A stretch of 64,000 nt of DNA, from NCBI RefSeq assembly GCF_014764365.1, contig NZ_CP061718.1, forward strand, positions 3,798,501-3,862,500. The letters run 5' to 3'. The notes under the pieces were generated by a model, which ran no database searches, was not told the origin of the DNA, and saw only the letters and a list, made by a program, of their open reading frames with translations. The stretch is from Roseococcus microcysteis (GTDB lineage Bacteria; Pseudomonadota; Alphaproteobacteria; Acetobacterales; Acetobacteraceae). Every line of letters starts with the position of its first letter. The stretch's first letter is position 1. Shown here piece after piece: positions 51,463-59,197 of the stretch. Made by a program: the position numbers and the translations under genes.

Positions 51463-52337
51463 GCCCGTGTCCTGCCAGGCCAGGTCGCCAGCAGCAAACT
51501 CCCCATCATCAGCGCGAAGCCCGCCGCATGGATCAGGCCGAAACGCTCGCCCAGAAACACCACCGCCGTCACCGCCGCGGTCGCCGGCAGGAAGCCCGTG
51601 AAGACGCCCGCCACCCCCGCCGGCACGCGCCGCAGCCCCGCGAACCACAGCACGAGGCACAGCACGCTGGCCGTCAGGGAATGGAACACCAGCAGCCCCA
51701 GCAGCGAGGGGTCGGCCAGCGCCGCCGCCGTGCCGAAGCCGGGGGCGGCGAAGGGCAGCAGCACCAGCGCCGAGAAGCCCTGCATCCAGAGCGAGGCCGT
51801 GAAGACCGGCACCGCGCCCGCGATGCGCTTGGCCAGCAGCACATAGATGGCCTCGCCACAGACACCCACGAAGATCAGCAGGTTCCCCAGCGCCGAGGAC
51901 GCGCCCGCGCCACCCCCCAGCCGCGCCAAGGTGATGGCGGCCATCCCCAACCCGGCCAGCCCCGCCGCCAGCCATTGCCGTGCCGAAAGCCGCTCGCGCA
52001 GCCAGAGGAAGCTGCCCAGCGCCACCACCGCCGGCAGGGTGGCCAGCACCAGCCCGCCCTCCAGCGCCGAGGTCAGCCGCAGCCCGGCCAGCAGCCCCGC
52101 ATTGTAGAGCGCCGTGCCGAAGACCGCCTGGAGGAAGAGGTTGCGCTTCACCGCGCCCGGCACCCGCACCGCGCCATCCAGCCAGCGCGCCAGCGGCCAG
52201 AGCACCGCCACCGCCAGCGCGCAGCGCAGGAAGGCGATGAGCGCGATGGGCAGTGCCTCCGCCAGCAGCTTCGCCACCGCCACATTCGCGCCGACCAGCG
52301 CCATCGCAAGGGCGAGCTGGCTGTAGGCCAGCATCAC
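51459..52337 (-). CDS. EamA-family (DMT) transporter
   Basis: A 292-residue permease with two EamA repeats, about ten membrane helices. Conserved spots are LAFLRCALAVAVLWPL-like in the first half (ALIAFLRCALAV) and VFTGFLPATAAVTAVVFLGE in the second. It probably exports a small metabolite or amino acid. Its stop overlaps the start of the nuclease-helicase gene by four bases, so the two are co-translated although unrelated. Confidence 0.9.
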   Translation of the reverse strand: MMLAYSQLALAMALVGANVAVAKLLAEALPIALIAFLRCALAVAVLWPLARWLDGAVRVPGAVKRNLFLQAVFGTALYNAGLLAGLRLTSALEGGLVLATLPAVVALGSFLWLRERLSARQWLAAGLAGLGMAAITLARLGGGAGASSALGNLLIFVGVCGEAIYVLLAKRIAGAVPVFTASLWMQGFSALVLLPFAAPGFGTAAALADPSLLGLLVFHSLTASVLCLVLWFAGLRRVPAGVAGVFTGFLPATAAVTAVVFLGERFGLIHAAGFALMMGSLLLATWPGRTRA

Positions 52338-52356
52338 GGCAGGGGCGCCACCCGTG

Positions 52357-52710
52357 TCACGCGGGCGGCGTCCGCGCCGGCACGCCGTGCTTCAGCCGGT
52401 CCACATCCACGAGCTGGACGGGGAAGCCCGCGATGTAGCCCTCGGCGTCGAAACCATAGCCCTCGGCCTCCAGCAATGCGCGCTGGGCGGGTTCGGCCAC
52501 GCGGCCATCCACCGCCACCAGGCGGTGCCAGGGCAGGCGGTCACGCTCGGGGCCATCGAGGCTGGCGATGATGTCGGCCACATCGCGGGGCCGTGCGTCC
52601 AGATGGGCGGCCACGGTGGCGAAGGTCACCAGCGCGCCGCGCGGCACATGGGTCGTGATGGCCAGGACATCGGCGCGGAGGCGGTCCACCTCGGGTGGGC
52701 TTGTTGTCAT
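52357..52710 (-). CDS. Alkyltransferase-like (ATL/MGMT-family) protein
   Basis: A 117-residue protein with only the DNA-binding domain of O6-alkylguanine transferases. The active-site motif PCHR is PWHR here (Trp61 in place of Cys), the hallmark of ATL proteins, which bind damaged guanines and flag them for nucleotide-excision repair rather than reversing the damage. FATVAAHLDARPRDVA is the helix-turn-helix region. It overlaps the acyltransferase gene by four bases. Confidence 0.92.
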   Translation of the reverse strand: MTTSPPEVDRLRADVLAITTHVPRGALVTFATVAAHLDARPRDVADIIASLDGPERDRLPWHRLVAVDGRVAEPAQRALLEAEGYGFDAEGYIAGFPVQLVDVDRLKHGVPARTPPA

Positions 52711-53867
52711 GTCTCTCCTCCCTCGCGGCGATAGGGCGAAAGCTCGGCCAGGTCCTGCATGCGTGCCTGCACGGCGGGCCGCTCCGCCTCCAGGAAATTC
52801 GCGACCGCATCCGACAGTCCGCGATGCTGGATGAGATGCGCCGACCAGGTGGGGCTGGGCAGGTAGCCGCGCTGGATCTTGTGCTCGCCCTGCGCGCCGG
52901 CCTCGACGCGGGGCAGCCTGTGCTGGATGGCGAAGTCTATGGCGCGCAGGTAGCAGAGTTCGAAGTGGAGGAAGGGCACCTCCTCCACGCAGCCCCAGTT
53001 GCGGCCATAGAGCGCGTCGTTGCCCAGCAGGTTCAGGGCGCCTGCCACGGGCTCACCGTCGCGCTCGGCCCACATCAGCACCACGCGCTCGCCCAGGCGG
53101 TCGCCCAGCAGGGGCCAGAACTGGGGCGTGAGGTAGGCGCTGCCCCAGCGGGAATCCACCGTGTTGCGGTAGAAGCCGTGGAAGGCGCGCCAATGCTCGC
53201 GCGTGATCTCGTCGCCGCGCAGGGTGCGAAGCGTCAGGCCGCTTTCCGCCACCTCCCGCCGCTCGCGCCGCAGGGCCTTGCGCTTGCGCGAGGAGAGCGC
53301 GCCGAGGAAGTCCTCGAAGGTCTCGTAGCCCCGGTTGTGCCAGTGGAACTGCACGCCCAGGCGTTGCAGCCAGCCCAGCCGGCCGAGTTCCTGCCACTCT
53401 TCCTCCGTGCAGAAGGTGACATGCACCGAGGAGCAGTTCAGCGCCCCCATGGCCTGGCGCAACCCCTCGGCAAGTGCGGCCACCGGCACGCCCGGCCGCC
53501 GCAGCAGGCGCGGCCCGGGCACGGGGCTGAAGGGCACCGCCACCTGGAGCTTGGGATAGTAGCGCCCGCCCGCGCGCTCATAGGCATCGGCCCAGCCATG
53601 GTCGAAGACGTATTCGCCATACGAATTGGCCTTGGCGTAGCAGGGCGCGCAGGCCAGCAGCGCCCCACCCTCGTCGCGCAGCGCCAGGTGTTGCGGCAGC
53701 CAGCCGGTGCGAGGCCCGGTGCTGCCACTGTCCTCCAGAGCCGAGAGGAAGGCATGGCTGACGAAGGGGTTGTCCCCCGCGCAGGCATCCCACTCCGCCA
53801 CCGGGATTTCCGCGATGGCGCGGTGCAGGCTGAGCGTCAGGGGGAGGGGCGAATCCATTCCCCTCAT
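52707..53867 (-). CDS. GNAT-like acyltransferase, COG3146/DUF482
   Basis: A 386-residue protein of the DUF482/COG3146 family, related to FemAB/GNAT acyltransferases. Characteristic parts are NPFVSHAFLSALEDSG near the start, SSRKRKALRRERREV, the FYRNTVDSRWGSAYL region and VEAGAQGEHKIQRGYLP near the end. The precise reaction is not known. Starts at 53867 and 53858 are both possible; neither has a well-placed ribosome site. It follows ridA by 10 bases. Confidence 0.88.
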   Translation of the reverse strand: MRGMDSPLPLTLSLHRAIAEIPVAEWDACAGDNPFVSHAFLSALEDSGSTGPRTGWLPQHLALRDEGGALLACAPCYAKANSYGEYVFDHGWADAYERAGGRYYPKLQVAVPFSPVPGPRLLRRPGVPVAALAEGLRQAMGALNCSSVHVTFCTEEEWQELGRLGWLQRLGVQFHWHNRGYETFEDFLGALSSRKRKALRRERREVAESGLTLRTLRGDEITREHWRAFHGFYRNTVDSRWGSAYLTPQFWPLLGDRLGERVVLMWAERDGEPVAGALNLLGNDALYGRNWGCVEEVPFLHFELCYLRAIDFAIQHRLPRVEAGAQGEHKIQRGYLPSPTWSAHLIQHRGLSDAVANFLEAERPAVQARMQDLAELSPYRREGGET

Positions 53868-53877
53868 GTAATGCAAT

Positions 53878-54339
53878 TCAGGCCAGTTCCAGGATGGCCT
53901 CGACCTCCACGGCCACATTGCCGGGCAGGGCGGAGACACCCACCGCGCTGCGCGCATGCCGACCGGCCTCGCCGAAGACGGCCACGGCGCAGTCGGACGC
54001 CCCATTGATGACCTGTGGCTGGTCGCCGAAGCCGGGGGCGGAGTTCACATAGCCCGTGATCCGCAGCACGCGCTTGACGCCGTTCAGGTCCCCACCCGCC
54101 GCCGCCCGCGCATGGGCGAGGATGGCGAGGAAGCAGTTCTCCGCGGCCGCCTTGGCCTCCTCCACGCTCACTTCGGCGCCCACCTGCCCGATGGGCCAGA
54201 GCTTCCCGTCACGCCGCGGTACCTGGCCCGAGACGTAGAGCGTCTTTCCGGAGATGGTGAAGGGAATGTAGTTCGCGACCGGCGCCGCGGCCGGCGGCAG
54301 GGTCAGGCCGAGTTCGGCCAGGCGGGCTTCGGGGTTCAT
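53878..54339 (-). CDS. RidA/YjgF family enamine/imine deaminase-like protein
   Basis: A 153-residue single RidA-fold subunit, expected to form trimers. ISGKTLYVSGQVPRRDGK and ARSAVGVSALPGNVAVEVEA with its conserved Arg are present. It belongs to the longer YjgF subgroup, so the archetype's 2-aminoacrylate deaminase role is likely but not certain. AAGGA precedes the start at 54339. It is 16 bases downstream of the NrdJ-like gene on the same strand. Confidence 0.9.
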   Translation of the reverse strand: MNPEARLAELGLTLPPAAAPVANYIPFTISGKTLYVSGQVPRRDGKLWPIGQVGAEVSVEEAKAAAENCFLAILAHARAAAGGDLNGVKRVLRITGYVNSAPGFGDQPQVINGASDCAVAVFGEAGRHARSAVGVSALPGNVAVEVEAILELA

Positions 54340-54355
54340 CGGCAATTCCTTGGTT

Positions 54356-55861
54356 TCAGGCCACGACGCGCAGCCGCCCGCGCCGTTCCGCGACAGGGGT
54401 GGCCGGCAGGTCCAGCGGCAGCAGCGGCGCCTGCTCGGTGGCGCGGGCGGTGGCGTCGGGCGCCACATCCTCCATCTCGGGCTGGGGCAGGGCGCCGCCC
54501 AAATAGTCCATGGCCAGGCGCCGGAAGGCCCAGTCCAGCACCGAGGTGGCGCGGGGAATGTCCGGGTCGCCCTCCACCACGCCGGCGGGGCCGAAGCGCG
54601 TATAGGCGAAGGCATCCACATAGGCGGCGAGCGGCACGCCCTGCGCGAGGCCGAGCGACACCGCCTGGGCAAAGCCATCCATCAGGCTGCGATAGGCCGC
54701 CCCCTCCTTGGCGAGGCTGAAGGCGATCTCGCGCAGCTTGCCATCCTCCTCGGAGGTGCGCAGCGCCACCCGATGCCCGCCGATGGCGACATGCAGCGTC
54801 TGGCCCAGTTGCCGGCGCAGGGGCGCGCGGGGCGCGGCGGCCGGGCGGGCCGGGGCGGGCAGGGCCACCGGGGCGGGAGCCGGCGCGCTGAGGAAGGGCG
54901 TCACCGCCTCCAGCATCAGGCGCCGCGGCGCGTCGCCCACCGGGGCCAGCAGGCGGGCCACCTGGTCCGGGGCGGCGCGGCGGGCGGCGGCGGTGGGCAC
55001 GTCCACCACGCCCGAGGGGGTGGAGACGGGCCGGCTGGCCCCCGGGGCGGGGGCGATGCCGGCGGTCTCGGCCCCCAGCAGCGCCTCGGCGGCATCGGCG
55101 GGCGAGAGCGCCACCACACGCGCATGGCGCAGGCCGGGGGCGCCCATGGCGGCGTCCAGCGCGGCACGGGCGGCGGCGGCGAGGCCGGGCACGGGGGTTT
55201 CGGCGGGCGGTTCGGGCCAGATCAGCGCCACCGGTTCCCGCGCGCCCAGCCGCTGGGCGAGGCGCCCGCTTTCGGTCTCGGCGGCACCGCGGGTGATGGC
55301 CGCGATGGCGGCGGCCACCTGCCGCGCGCCCGCGCTGTCATAGGGCAGGCCCAGCCCGGCCAGCAGCCCGGCGAGGTCGGCGAAGCCCAGGCGCAGCTTC
55401 AGGGGCTTGCCGCCCGTGCTGGCGTCGAGGAAGCGCAGGCCCAGCGCGCAGGCCTCGGTGTAGCCTTCCAGGTCGAAACCCCCCTCGGGCTCCAGGAAGG
55501 CGGGCAGGTTCAGCACGAAGCGGGGCTCGCCGCGCACCTCGCCGCGCCAGCTCTCGGCGCCGGGGGCGCCGCGGCGGGTCAGCAGCAGGGCGCGCCAGCC
55601 TTCGGCCAGGGCGCGGGCCTCATCGGCCTCGACCACGCCGGCCTTCTGGCCGCGGCTGAGGGCTCGGGAAATCCAACCCTCGGCCAGGCGGCGCAGCGAG
55701 ACGGGCCCCTGGCCGGGTGCGAGGGCGGCGAGCGCCGTCGCGGCCTCATCCTCCCAGGCCGCGGGCAATGCCACGGCGCGCGGGGCGGCGTCGGGGTCCG
55801 CCCCCGCCCGGGTGCGCCGCAGCGCGAGACCTTCCCACAGCGTGCCGTCATTATGTCCCAT
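54356..55861 (-). CDS. Degenerate B12-dependent ribonucleotide reductase (NrdJ)-like protein with TSCPD domain
   Basis: A 501-residue protein that looks like NrdJ with its catalytic core removed. The N-terminus (WEGLALRR...ALPAAWEDEA) resembles the start of alphaproteobacterial NrdJ. LGFADLAGLLAGLGLPYDS (158-176) matches the NrdJ LGLGYANLG...GIPYDS segment, and HARVVALSPAD...ETAGIAP matches its QVTVIAPTGTI...TTGIEP segment. The C-terminus (350-455: KEGAAYRSLMDGFAQAVS, GVPLAAYVDAFAYTRF) is a full TSCPD domain. The cysteines needed for radical chemistry are absent; full NrdJ is about 1200 residues. Reductase activity is therefore unlikely. The start at 55861 is the likely one but upstream frame remains open. 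Confidence 0.75.
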   Translation of the reverse strand: MGHNDGTLWEGLALRRTRAGADPDAAPRAVALPAAWEDEAATALAALAPGQGPVSLRRLAEGWISRALSRGQKAGVVEADEARALAEGWRALLLTRRGAPGAESWRGEVRGEPRFVLNLPAFLEPEGGFDLEGYTEACALGLRFLDASTGGKPLKLRLGFADLAGLLAGLGLPYDSAGARQVAAAIAAITRGAAETESGRLAQRLGAREPVALIWPEPPAETPVPGLAAAARAALDAAMGAPGLRHARVVALSPADAAEALLGAETAGIAPAPGASRPVSTPSGVVDVPTAAARRAAPDQVARLLAPVGDAPRRLMLEAVTPFLSAPAPAPVALPAPARPAAAPRAPLRRQLGQTLHVAIGGHRVALRTSEEDGKLREIAFSLAKEGAAYRSLMDGFAQAVSLGLAQGVPLAAYVDAFAYTRFGPAGVVEGDPDIPRATSVLDWAFRRLAMDYLGGALPQPEMEDVAPDATARATEQAPLLPLDLPATPVAERRGRLRVVA

Positions 55862-56000
55862 AGGGCGCAGGCTAACCCGCCCCGTCGCCCCAGGGAAGCC
55901 GGATGCGGTGGTCTGGCCATCCCAGGCCCACCATATCTTGTGGAAAAGCCGCGCGGCACTCCGGTTGGACGGCGGGCGCGTTTTGTGGGATGATGCGGTC

Positions 56001-56354
56001 ATGTCCGCCATCCGCCTTTTCTTCGCCCGCCTCACCAGCCGCAAGGTCGGCGCTGATGAGTTCGGCAATGTCTATTACGAGTCGCGCAAGCCCATGCCGG
56101 TCTACAACCGGCCTCGCCGCCTCGTGGCGCTGGCGCGCGGCCTCGACAGCTCCTCGGTGCCGCCCGAGTGGCATGCCTGGCTGCACCACACGACCGATGC
56201 GCCGCTCTCCGGGCCCAAGCATCCCTGGCAGAAGCCCCACCGCCCGAACATGACGGGCACCCCCGGGGCCTGGCGCCCGGCCGGCCATGACTATTCGGGC
56301 GGTCGCCGCCGCATCACGGGCGGCGACTACGAGGCCTGGACGCCGGGCGGCTGA
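56001..56354 (+). CDS. NDUFA12-family complex I accessory subunit
   Basis: A 117-residue member of the NDUFA12/B17.2 family, a supernumerary subunit of NADH:ubiquinone oxidoreductase shared by alphaproteobacteria and mitochondria. VGADEFGNVYYESR and PPEWHAWLHHTTDAPL are diagnostic. The C-terminus is basic and Gly-rich. It heads the group mlaD-small protein-DUF2155, an order common in alphaproteobacteria. Confidence 0.93.
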   Translation: MSAIRLFFARLTSRKVGADEFGNVYYESRKPMPVYNRPRRLVALARGLDSSSVPPEWHAWLHHTTDAPLSGPKHPWQKPHRPNMTGTPGAWRPAGHDYSGGRRRITGGDYEAWTPGG

Positions 56355-56406
56355 GCCGCCACATGGGCGGCGTCGGGCGTCTCCGCTCCGCATAAGGAAT
56401 TATCGC

Positions 56407-56895
56407 ATGAAGGCCCAAAGACTGGCCGAGATCGCGACGGGTGCCGTCGTCATCGCCGTGGCCGTGTTCTTCCTGGCCTATGCCGTCGTGCAGGGCGGCC
56501 GCGCCACCGCCGCCGGCGGCGGCCTGGTGCTGACCGCCGCCTTCGACCGCGTGGACGGGCTGAACAATGGCGCCGATGTCCGCATCGGCGGCGTGCGCGT
56601 GGGCTCCGTCACCGAGATGCGGATTGATCCGCGCACCTTCCTGGCGGAAATCACCCTCAACGTCCGTTCGGACCTGCAATTGCCGCGCGATTCCTCGGCC
56701 GAGATCCAGTCGGAATCCCTGCTGGGCGGCCGCTATGTCGCCATCGTGCCGGGCGGGGCGGAGCAGGTGCTGGCCAGTGGCGGGCGCATCACCGACACCC
56801 AGGGCTCGATCAGCCTGGAAAGCCTGCTGGGCCGCTTCATCTTCTCGGTGACCCAGATGAATCCCGGCGGCGAGGCCGCAGCGGCGCCTCGATGA
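56407..56895 (+). CDS. mlaD: MlaD-like MCE-domain lipid transport protein
   Basis: A 162-residue protein with one N-terminal membrane helix (about 10-29) and one MCE domain (about 38-115; LTAAFDRVDGLNNGADVRIGG core NNGADVRIGG). It is the substrate-binding subunit of the Mla phospholipid system that keeps the outer membrane asymmetric. mlaE, mlaF and mlaC are not beside it. Its stop overlaps the next ATG by four bases. Confidence 0.92.
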   Translation: MKAQRLAEIATGAVVIAVAVFFLAYAVVQGGRATAAGGGLVLTAAFDRVDGLNNGADVRIGGVRVGSVTEMRIDPRTFLAEITLNVRSDLQLPRDSSAEIQSESLLGGRYVAIVPGGAEQVLASGGRITDTQGSISLESLLGRFIFSVTQMNPGGEAAAAPR

Positions 56896-57110
56896 CCGCC
56901 CTGCCCGCCATCTGGCCTGGCGCCGATGGGCAGCCCATCGCATGTCGGGAGAAGCTGAAGGTCCTGGCGGAAAACCACGAAGAGGCGGCCCAGATCCTGC
57001 AGGATACCTTCGAGGACGCACTGCTCATGGGCGTGGACGAGGCCGCGATGCGCGACATCCTGGCCGGGTTGGTCGCCGGGCTGCGCAGCCCGAAGGGGCG
57101 GGGGGCGTGA
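56892..57110 (+). CDS. Small hypothetical protein between mlaD and DUF2155 gene
   Basis: A 72-residue, acidic, mostly helical protein of unknown family. Its ATG overlaps the mlaD stop and its TGA overlaps the next ATG by one base, which together make it a credible translated gene. No signal peptide or membrane segment is visible. Confidence 0.65.
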   Translation: MTALPAIWPGADGQPIACREKLKVLAENHEEAAQILQDTFEDALLMGVDEAAMRDILAGLVAGLRSPKGRGA

Positions 57111-57475
57111 TGCGCCGTCTCTTCCTGGCGGCCCTGCTGGCGCTCATGCTGCCCACGCTTGCTCAAGCCCAGGGCTGGGTCGAGCGCCGCACCGCCGAAC
57201 TCCAGGCGCTGGACAAGGTCACGGCGCGCATCTCCGTGATCCGCGCCACGCTGGGCCAGCCGCTGCAATTCGGCACGCTGACCATCACGCTGCGCGCCTG
57301 CCATGCCCGCCCGCCCGACGAGGTGCCCGATGCCGCCGCCTGGCTCGAGATCACCGATTCGCTCAGCCCGCCCAACAGCGGCCCCGTGTTCCAAGGCTGG
57401 CTCTTCGCCGCGGCCCCCGCGGTGAACATGCTGGAACATCCGGTCTATGACCTGCGCGTTCTGAGCTGCCGCTGA
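57110..57475 (+). CDS. DUF2155 protein, secreted
   Basis: A 121-residue protein with a Sec signal peptide (MRRLFLAALLALMLPTLAQA) and the DUF2155 domain: LDKVTARISVIRATLGQPL, LRACHARPP and FQGWLFAAAPAVNMLEHPVYDL. Two Cys may form a disulfide in the periplasm. Function is unknown, but its place after NDUFA12 and mlaD is conserved in alphaproteobacteria. 6S RNA and a strong terminator follow. Confidence 0.9.
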   Translation: MRRLFLAALLALMLPTLAQAQGWVERRTAELQALDKVTARISVIRATLGQPLQFGTLTITLRACHARPPDEVPDAAAWLEITDSLSPPNSGPVFQGWLFAAAPAVNMLEHPVYDLRVLSCR

Positions 57476-57499
57476 GGCGGCATGCCCCCTTGTTCCGGC

Positions 57500-57683
57500 G
57501 GCCTGTCGGGGCCACTGTCTGGGGGCGAGGCTGCCCGGTGCGTCAGGTACAGACATCCCCAGGGCCAATACGCAACTCCCGGGAACTGGCGCTGGCCGAA
57601 CCGTGGTTCGGCTATCTGGTGCCCACCTGCTTATGGCAGGCCTTGGGAGGATGCAGACGCCAACGGCCAGGGTGGCTTCGCGC
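57500..57683 (+). ncRNA. ssrS: 6S RNA (SsrS), probable
   Basis: The segment folds as one long interrupted hairpin. GGGCCACT near the 5' side can close with GGGTGGC near the 3' end, CGCAACTCCC pairs with GGGAGGATGC, and the apical part holds GGTGCCCACCTGC. The GGGCCAATACGC block resembles the GAGCCGATA of E. coli 6S RNA. 6S RNA commonly lies next to zapA, which is here downstream and convergent. It binds housekeeping RNA polymerase in stationary phase. Ends are approximate. Confidence 0.7.
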
Positions 57684-57731
57684 TAAACCCTGTTCAGCCG
57701 CTTTGCGGCTGAACAGGGTTTAGTTTTTTTT
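57684..57731 (+). terminator. Strong Rho-independent terminator after the 6S RNA
   Basis: Perfect 18-base stem (TAAACCCTGTTCAGCCGC and its complement) with a TTT loop, then G and eight T. It is the strongest terminator in the window and ends the plus-strand 6S RNA/DUF2155 transcript. Confidence 0.9.
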
Positions 57732-57750
57732 ATGCCCTCAAACGCCGGGC

Positions 57751-57838
57751 GCCGCCTCCGGCGGCTTGGCATCCGCGCCTTGCACTGATGCTCTGGGTTC
57801 AATTGTCGGTCTGGGCGCGCCGGCCGCTTTGCGGCCGG
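57751..57838. repeat. Two GC-rich hairpins before the zapA end
   Basis: GCCGCC-TCC-GGCGGC (57751-57765) and CCGGCCGC-TTT-GCGGCCGG (57820-57838). The second shares its CCGC-TTT-GCGG apex with the terminator upstream. They may end the minus-strand zapA transcript, but neither has a T-run there. Confidence 0.45.
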
Positions 57839-57888
57839 AGCGTGGGGAAGGCGTGCCGGTGCTTGCTGAGCTTGTGCCGGCCGTGCCC

Positions 57889-58251
57889 TCAATCCTTCTC
57901 CAAATTCTGCGCGATGCCCTCGATCCGCTCCGCGATCCGCGTCAGCCGCTCGGCCAGCATCGGGTCCTGCTCCTGCGGGGGCAACTGGATCAGGCCGGGG
58001 GGCTGGGCCTGGTGCTGGGCCACCTCGCGGCGCAGCCGCAGCAAATCCATCCGCAGGTCATTCGCTTCATCCGCGAAGAGCAGCGCCACATGCAGCAGCA
58101 TCCGCGATTCGCTGAGCTGCCCGCCCATGGAGCGGATCAGCCGCACCTTCTCCTCGATCTGCGCGATCAGGTCCTGGACATGGCCTTCCTCGCCATCCTT
58201 GCAGCCGATGGTGTGGCTGTAGCCATTCACCCGGACATTCACCTGGCCCAT
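57889..58251 (-). CDS. zapA: Cell division protein ZapA
   Basis: A 120-residue FtsZ-ring stabiliser. The N-terminal globular part (VNVRVNGYSHTIGCKDGEE) and the long C-terminal coiled coil (about 60-118) are both present. The start at 58251 is set by GGAGGG in front; an earlier ATG at 58263 overlaps that site. It lies downstream of a DUF4164 gene on the same strand, as in other alphaproteobacteria. Confidence 0.92.
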   Translation of the reverse strand: MGQVNVRVNGYSHTIGCKDGEEGHVQDLIAQIEEKVRLIRSMGGQLSESRMLLHVALLFADEANDLRMDLLRLRREVAQHQAQPPGLIQLPPQEQDPMLAERLTRIAERIEGIAQNLEKD

Positions 58252-58405
58252 CGGACCCTCCATGCTGCTGGCGGCCCTGGGCGGGGCCGCGTGCTTCTCG
58301 CCGTTTAGAGCGGGATGCGTTGAGGTGGAATCACCGAAAACGCTGAAGCCCGCTCTCAGCAAGGGCTGGAGCAGGCTGTGTGAACGCGTGTGAACGCGGC
58401 ATGCT

Positions 58406-58597
58406 CTAGCCTTCCGGCTCGTCCAGCGCCCCGCGGAGCCGGACCAGCGTGTCGTCCAGCTGGGCCGAGAGCGCTTCCAACTCCGTGCGCGGGACCGTGC
58501 CTTCCGTCTCCGCCTCGCGCAGCCGGGCGGCGCGCCACGTCTCCAGCGCGCTGGCCAGCCGTTCCACCGCGGCTTCAAGTCGTTCGGCCGCCAGCAT
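58406..58597 (-). CDS. DUF4164 small coiled-coil protein
   Basis: A 63-residue helical protein with heptad-like spacing (LAAERLEAAVERLASALETW, then LDDTLVRLRGAL). It matches the DUF4164 proteins found upstream of zapA in alphaproteobacteria and may act with it in division. The start at 58597 has AAGGA at good spacing; ATG at 58603 is too close to that site. Confidence 0.75.
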   Translation of the reverse strand: MLAAERLEAAVERLASALETWRAARLREAETEGTVPRTELEALSAQLDDTLVRLRGALDEPEG

Positions 58598-58725
58598 GTT
58601 CATGTCCTTCGCGGCCAAGCCCGTCTCTCCACGCCCATGCCCCAACGGATTGTATGCCGCTCCGTGGGAAAGCCCTTGCGGAAAGCGTTGACATGCCAGG
58701 GAAGCAGGGTCAACCGCGTTGCAGC

Positions 58726-59157
58726 ATGCTCCCCCCTGCGACCCCTTCCCCCTGCGTCATCATCCACGGCGCGCCTGAGCTGGCCGCCGTGCTGGCGCTC
58801 GCGGGGGACAGGCCGCCCCGGCTGCTCTCGGCGCCCGGGGCCGCCGCCTGGTGGGGGGTGGAGGGGTTCCGCGCGCTGCTGGTGGCGCATGACGCGCTGC
58901 CGCTGGGCATTCTCGACGCGGGTGATGCGCCGGGTCACGCCCTGGCTGCCCTCCGCGCGGGCTTCCAGGCCGTGGTGCTTTCCCGCGCCGTGCCGGTCTT
59001 TCCGGCCCTGGCCGCGCTCTTCGCGGAACAGGGGGTGACGCTGCTGCCCGAGGCCCCGCCGGCGCTCGACCTCGCCCGGGTGCAGCTGCACAAGCCGCAG
59101 GGCCAGAGGCACCTCGCGCGATGGCTCGGGCTTCCCCGCACACCTGATCTGGCCTAA
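58726..59157 (+). CDS. Hypothetical protein upstream of the aldolase
   Basis: A 143-residue protein rich in Ala and Leu, with alternating strands and helices as in a small Rossmann-like fold (VIIHGAPELAAVLALAG, LLVAHDALPLGILDAG, AVVLSRAVPVFPALAALF). I do not recognise the family. An ATG at 58693 with GGAAAG upstream would add 11 residues. It ends 40 bases before the aldolase start and may share its transcript. Confidence 0.6.
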   Translation: MLPPATPSPCVIIHGAPELAAVLALAGDRPPRLLSAPGAAAWWGVEGFRALLVAHDALPLGILDAGDAPGHALAALRAGFQAVVLSRAVPVFPALAALFAEQGVTLLPEAPPALDLARVQLHKPQGQRHLARWLGLPRTPDLA

Positions 59158-59197
59158 CACCCGGCAAACAGGCCGATTGCCCCCGAAAGGACATGCG

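Noticed and set aside
48547-51846. Very long plus-strand reading frame opposite the EEP and nuclease-helicase genes
   Set aside because: Same GC artefact; it crosses two clear minus-strand genes and shows low-complexity composition.
57482-57712. Small reading frame in the 6S RNA region
   Set aside because: No ribosome site, composition unlike proteins here, and it runs into the terminator stem; RNA structure explains the region better.
58688-58716. Sigma70-like promoter starting TTGACA before the gene at 58726
   Set aside because: The -35 is perfect but the sequence 17 bases on has no -10 likeness.
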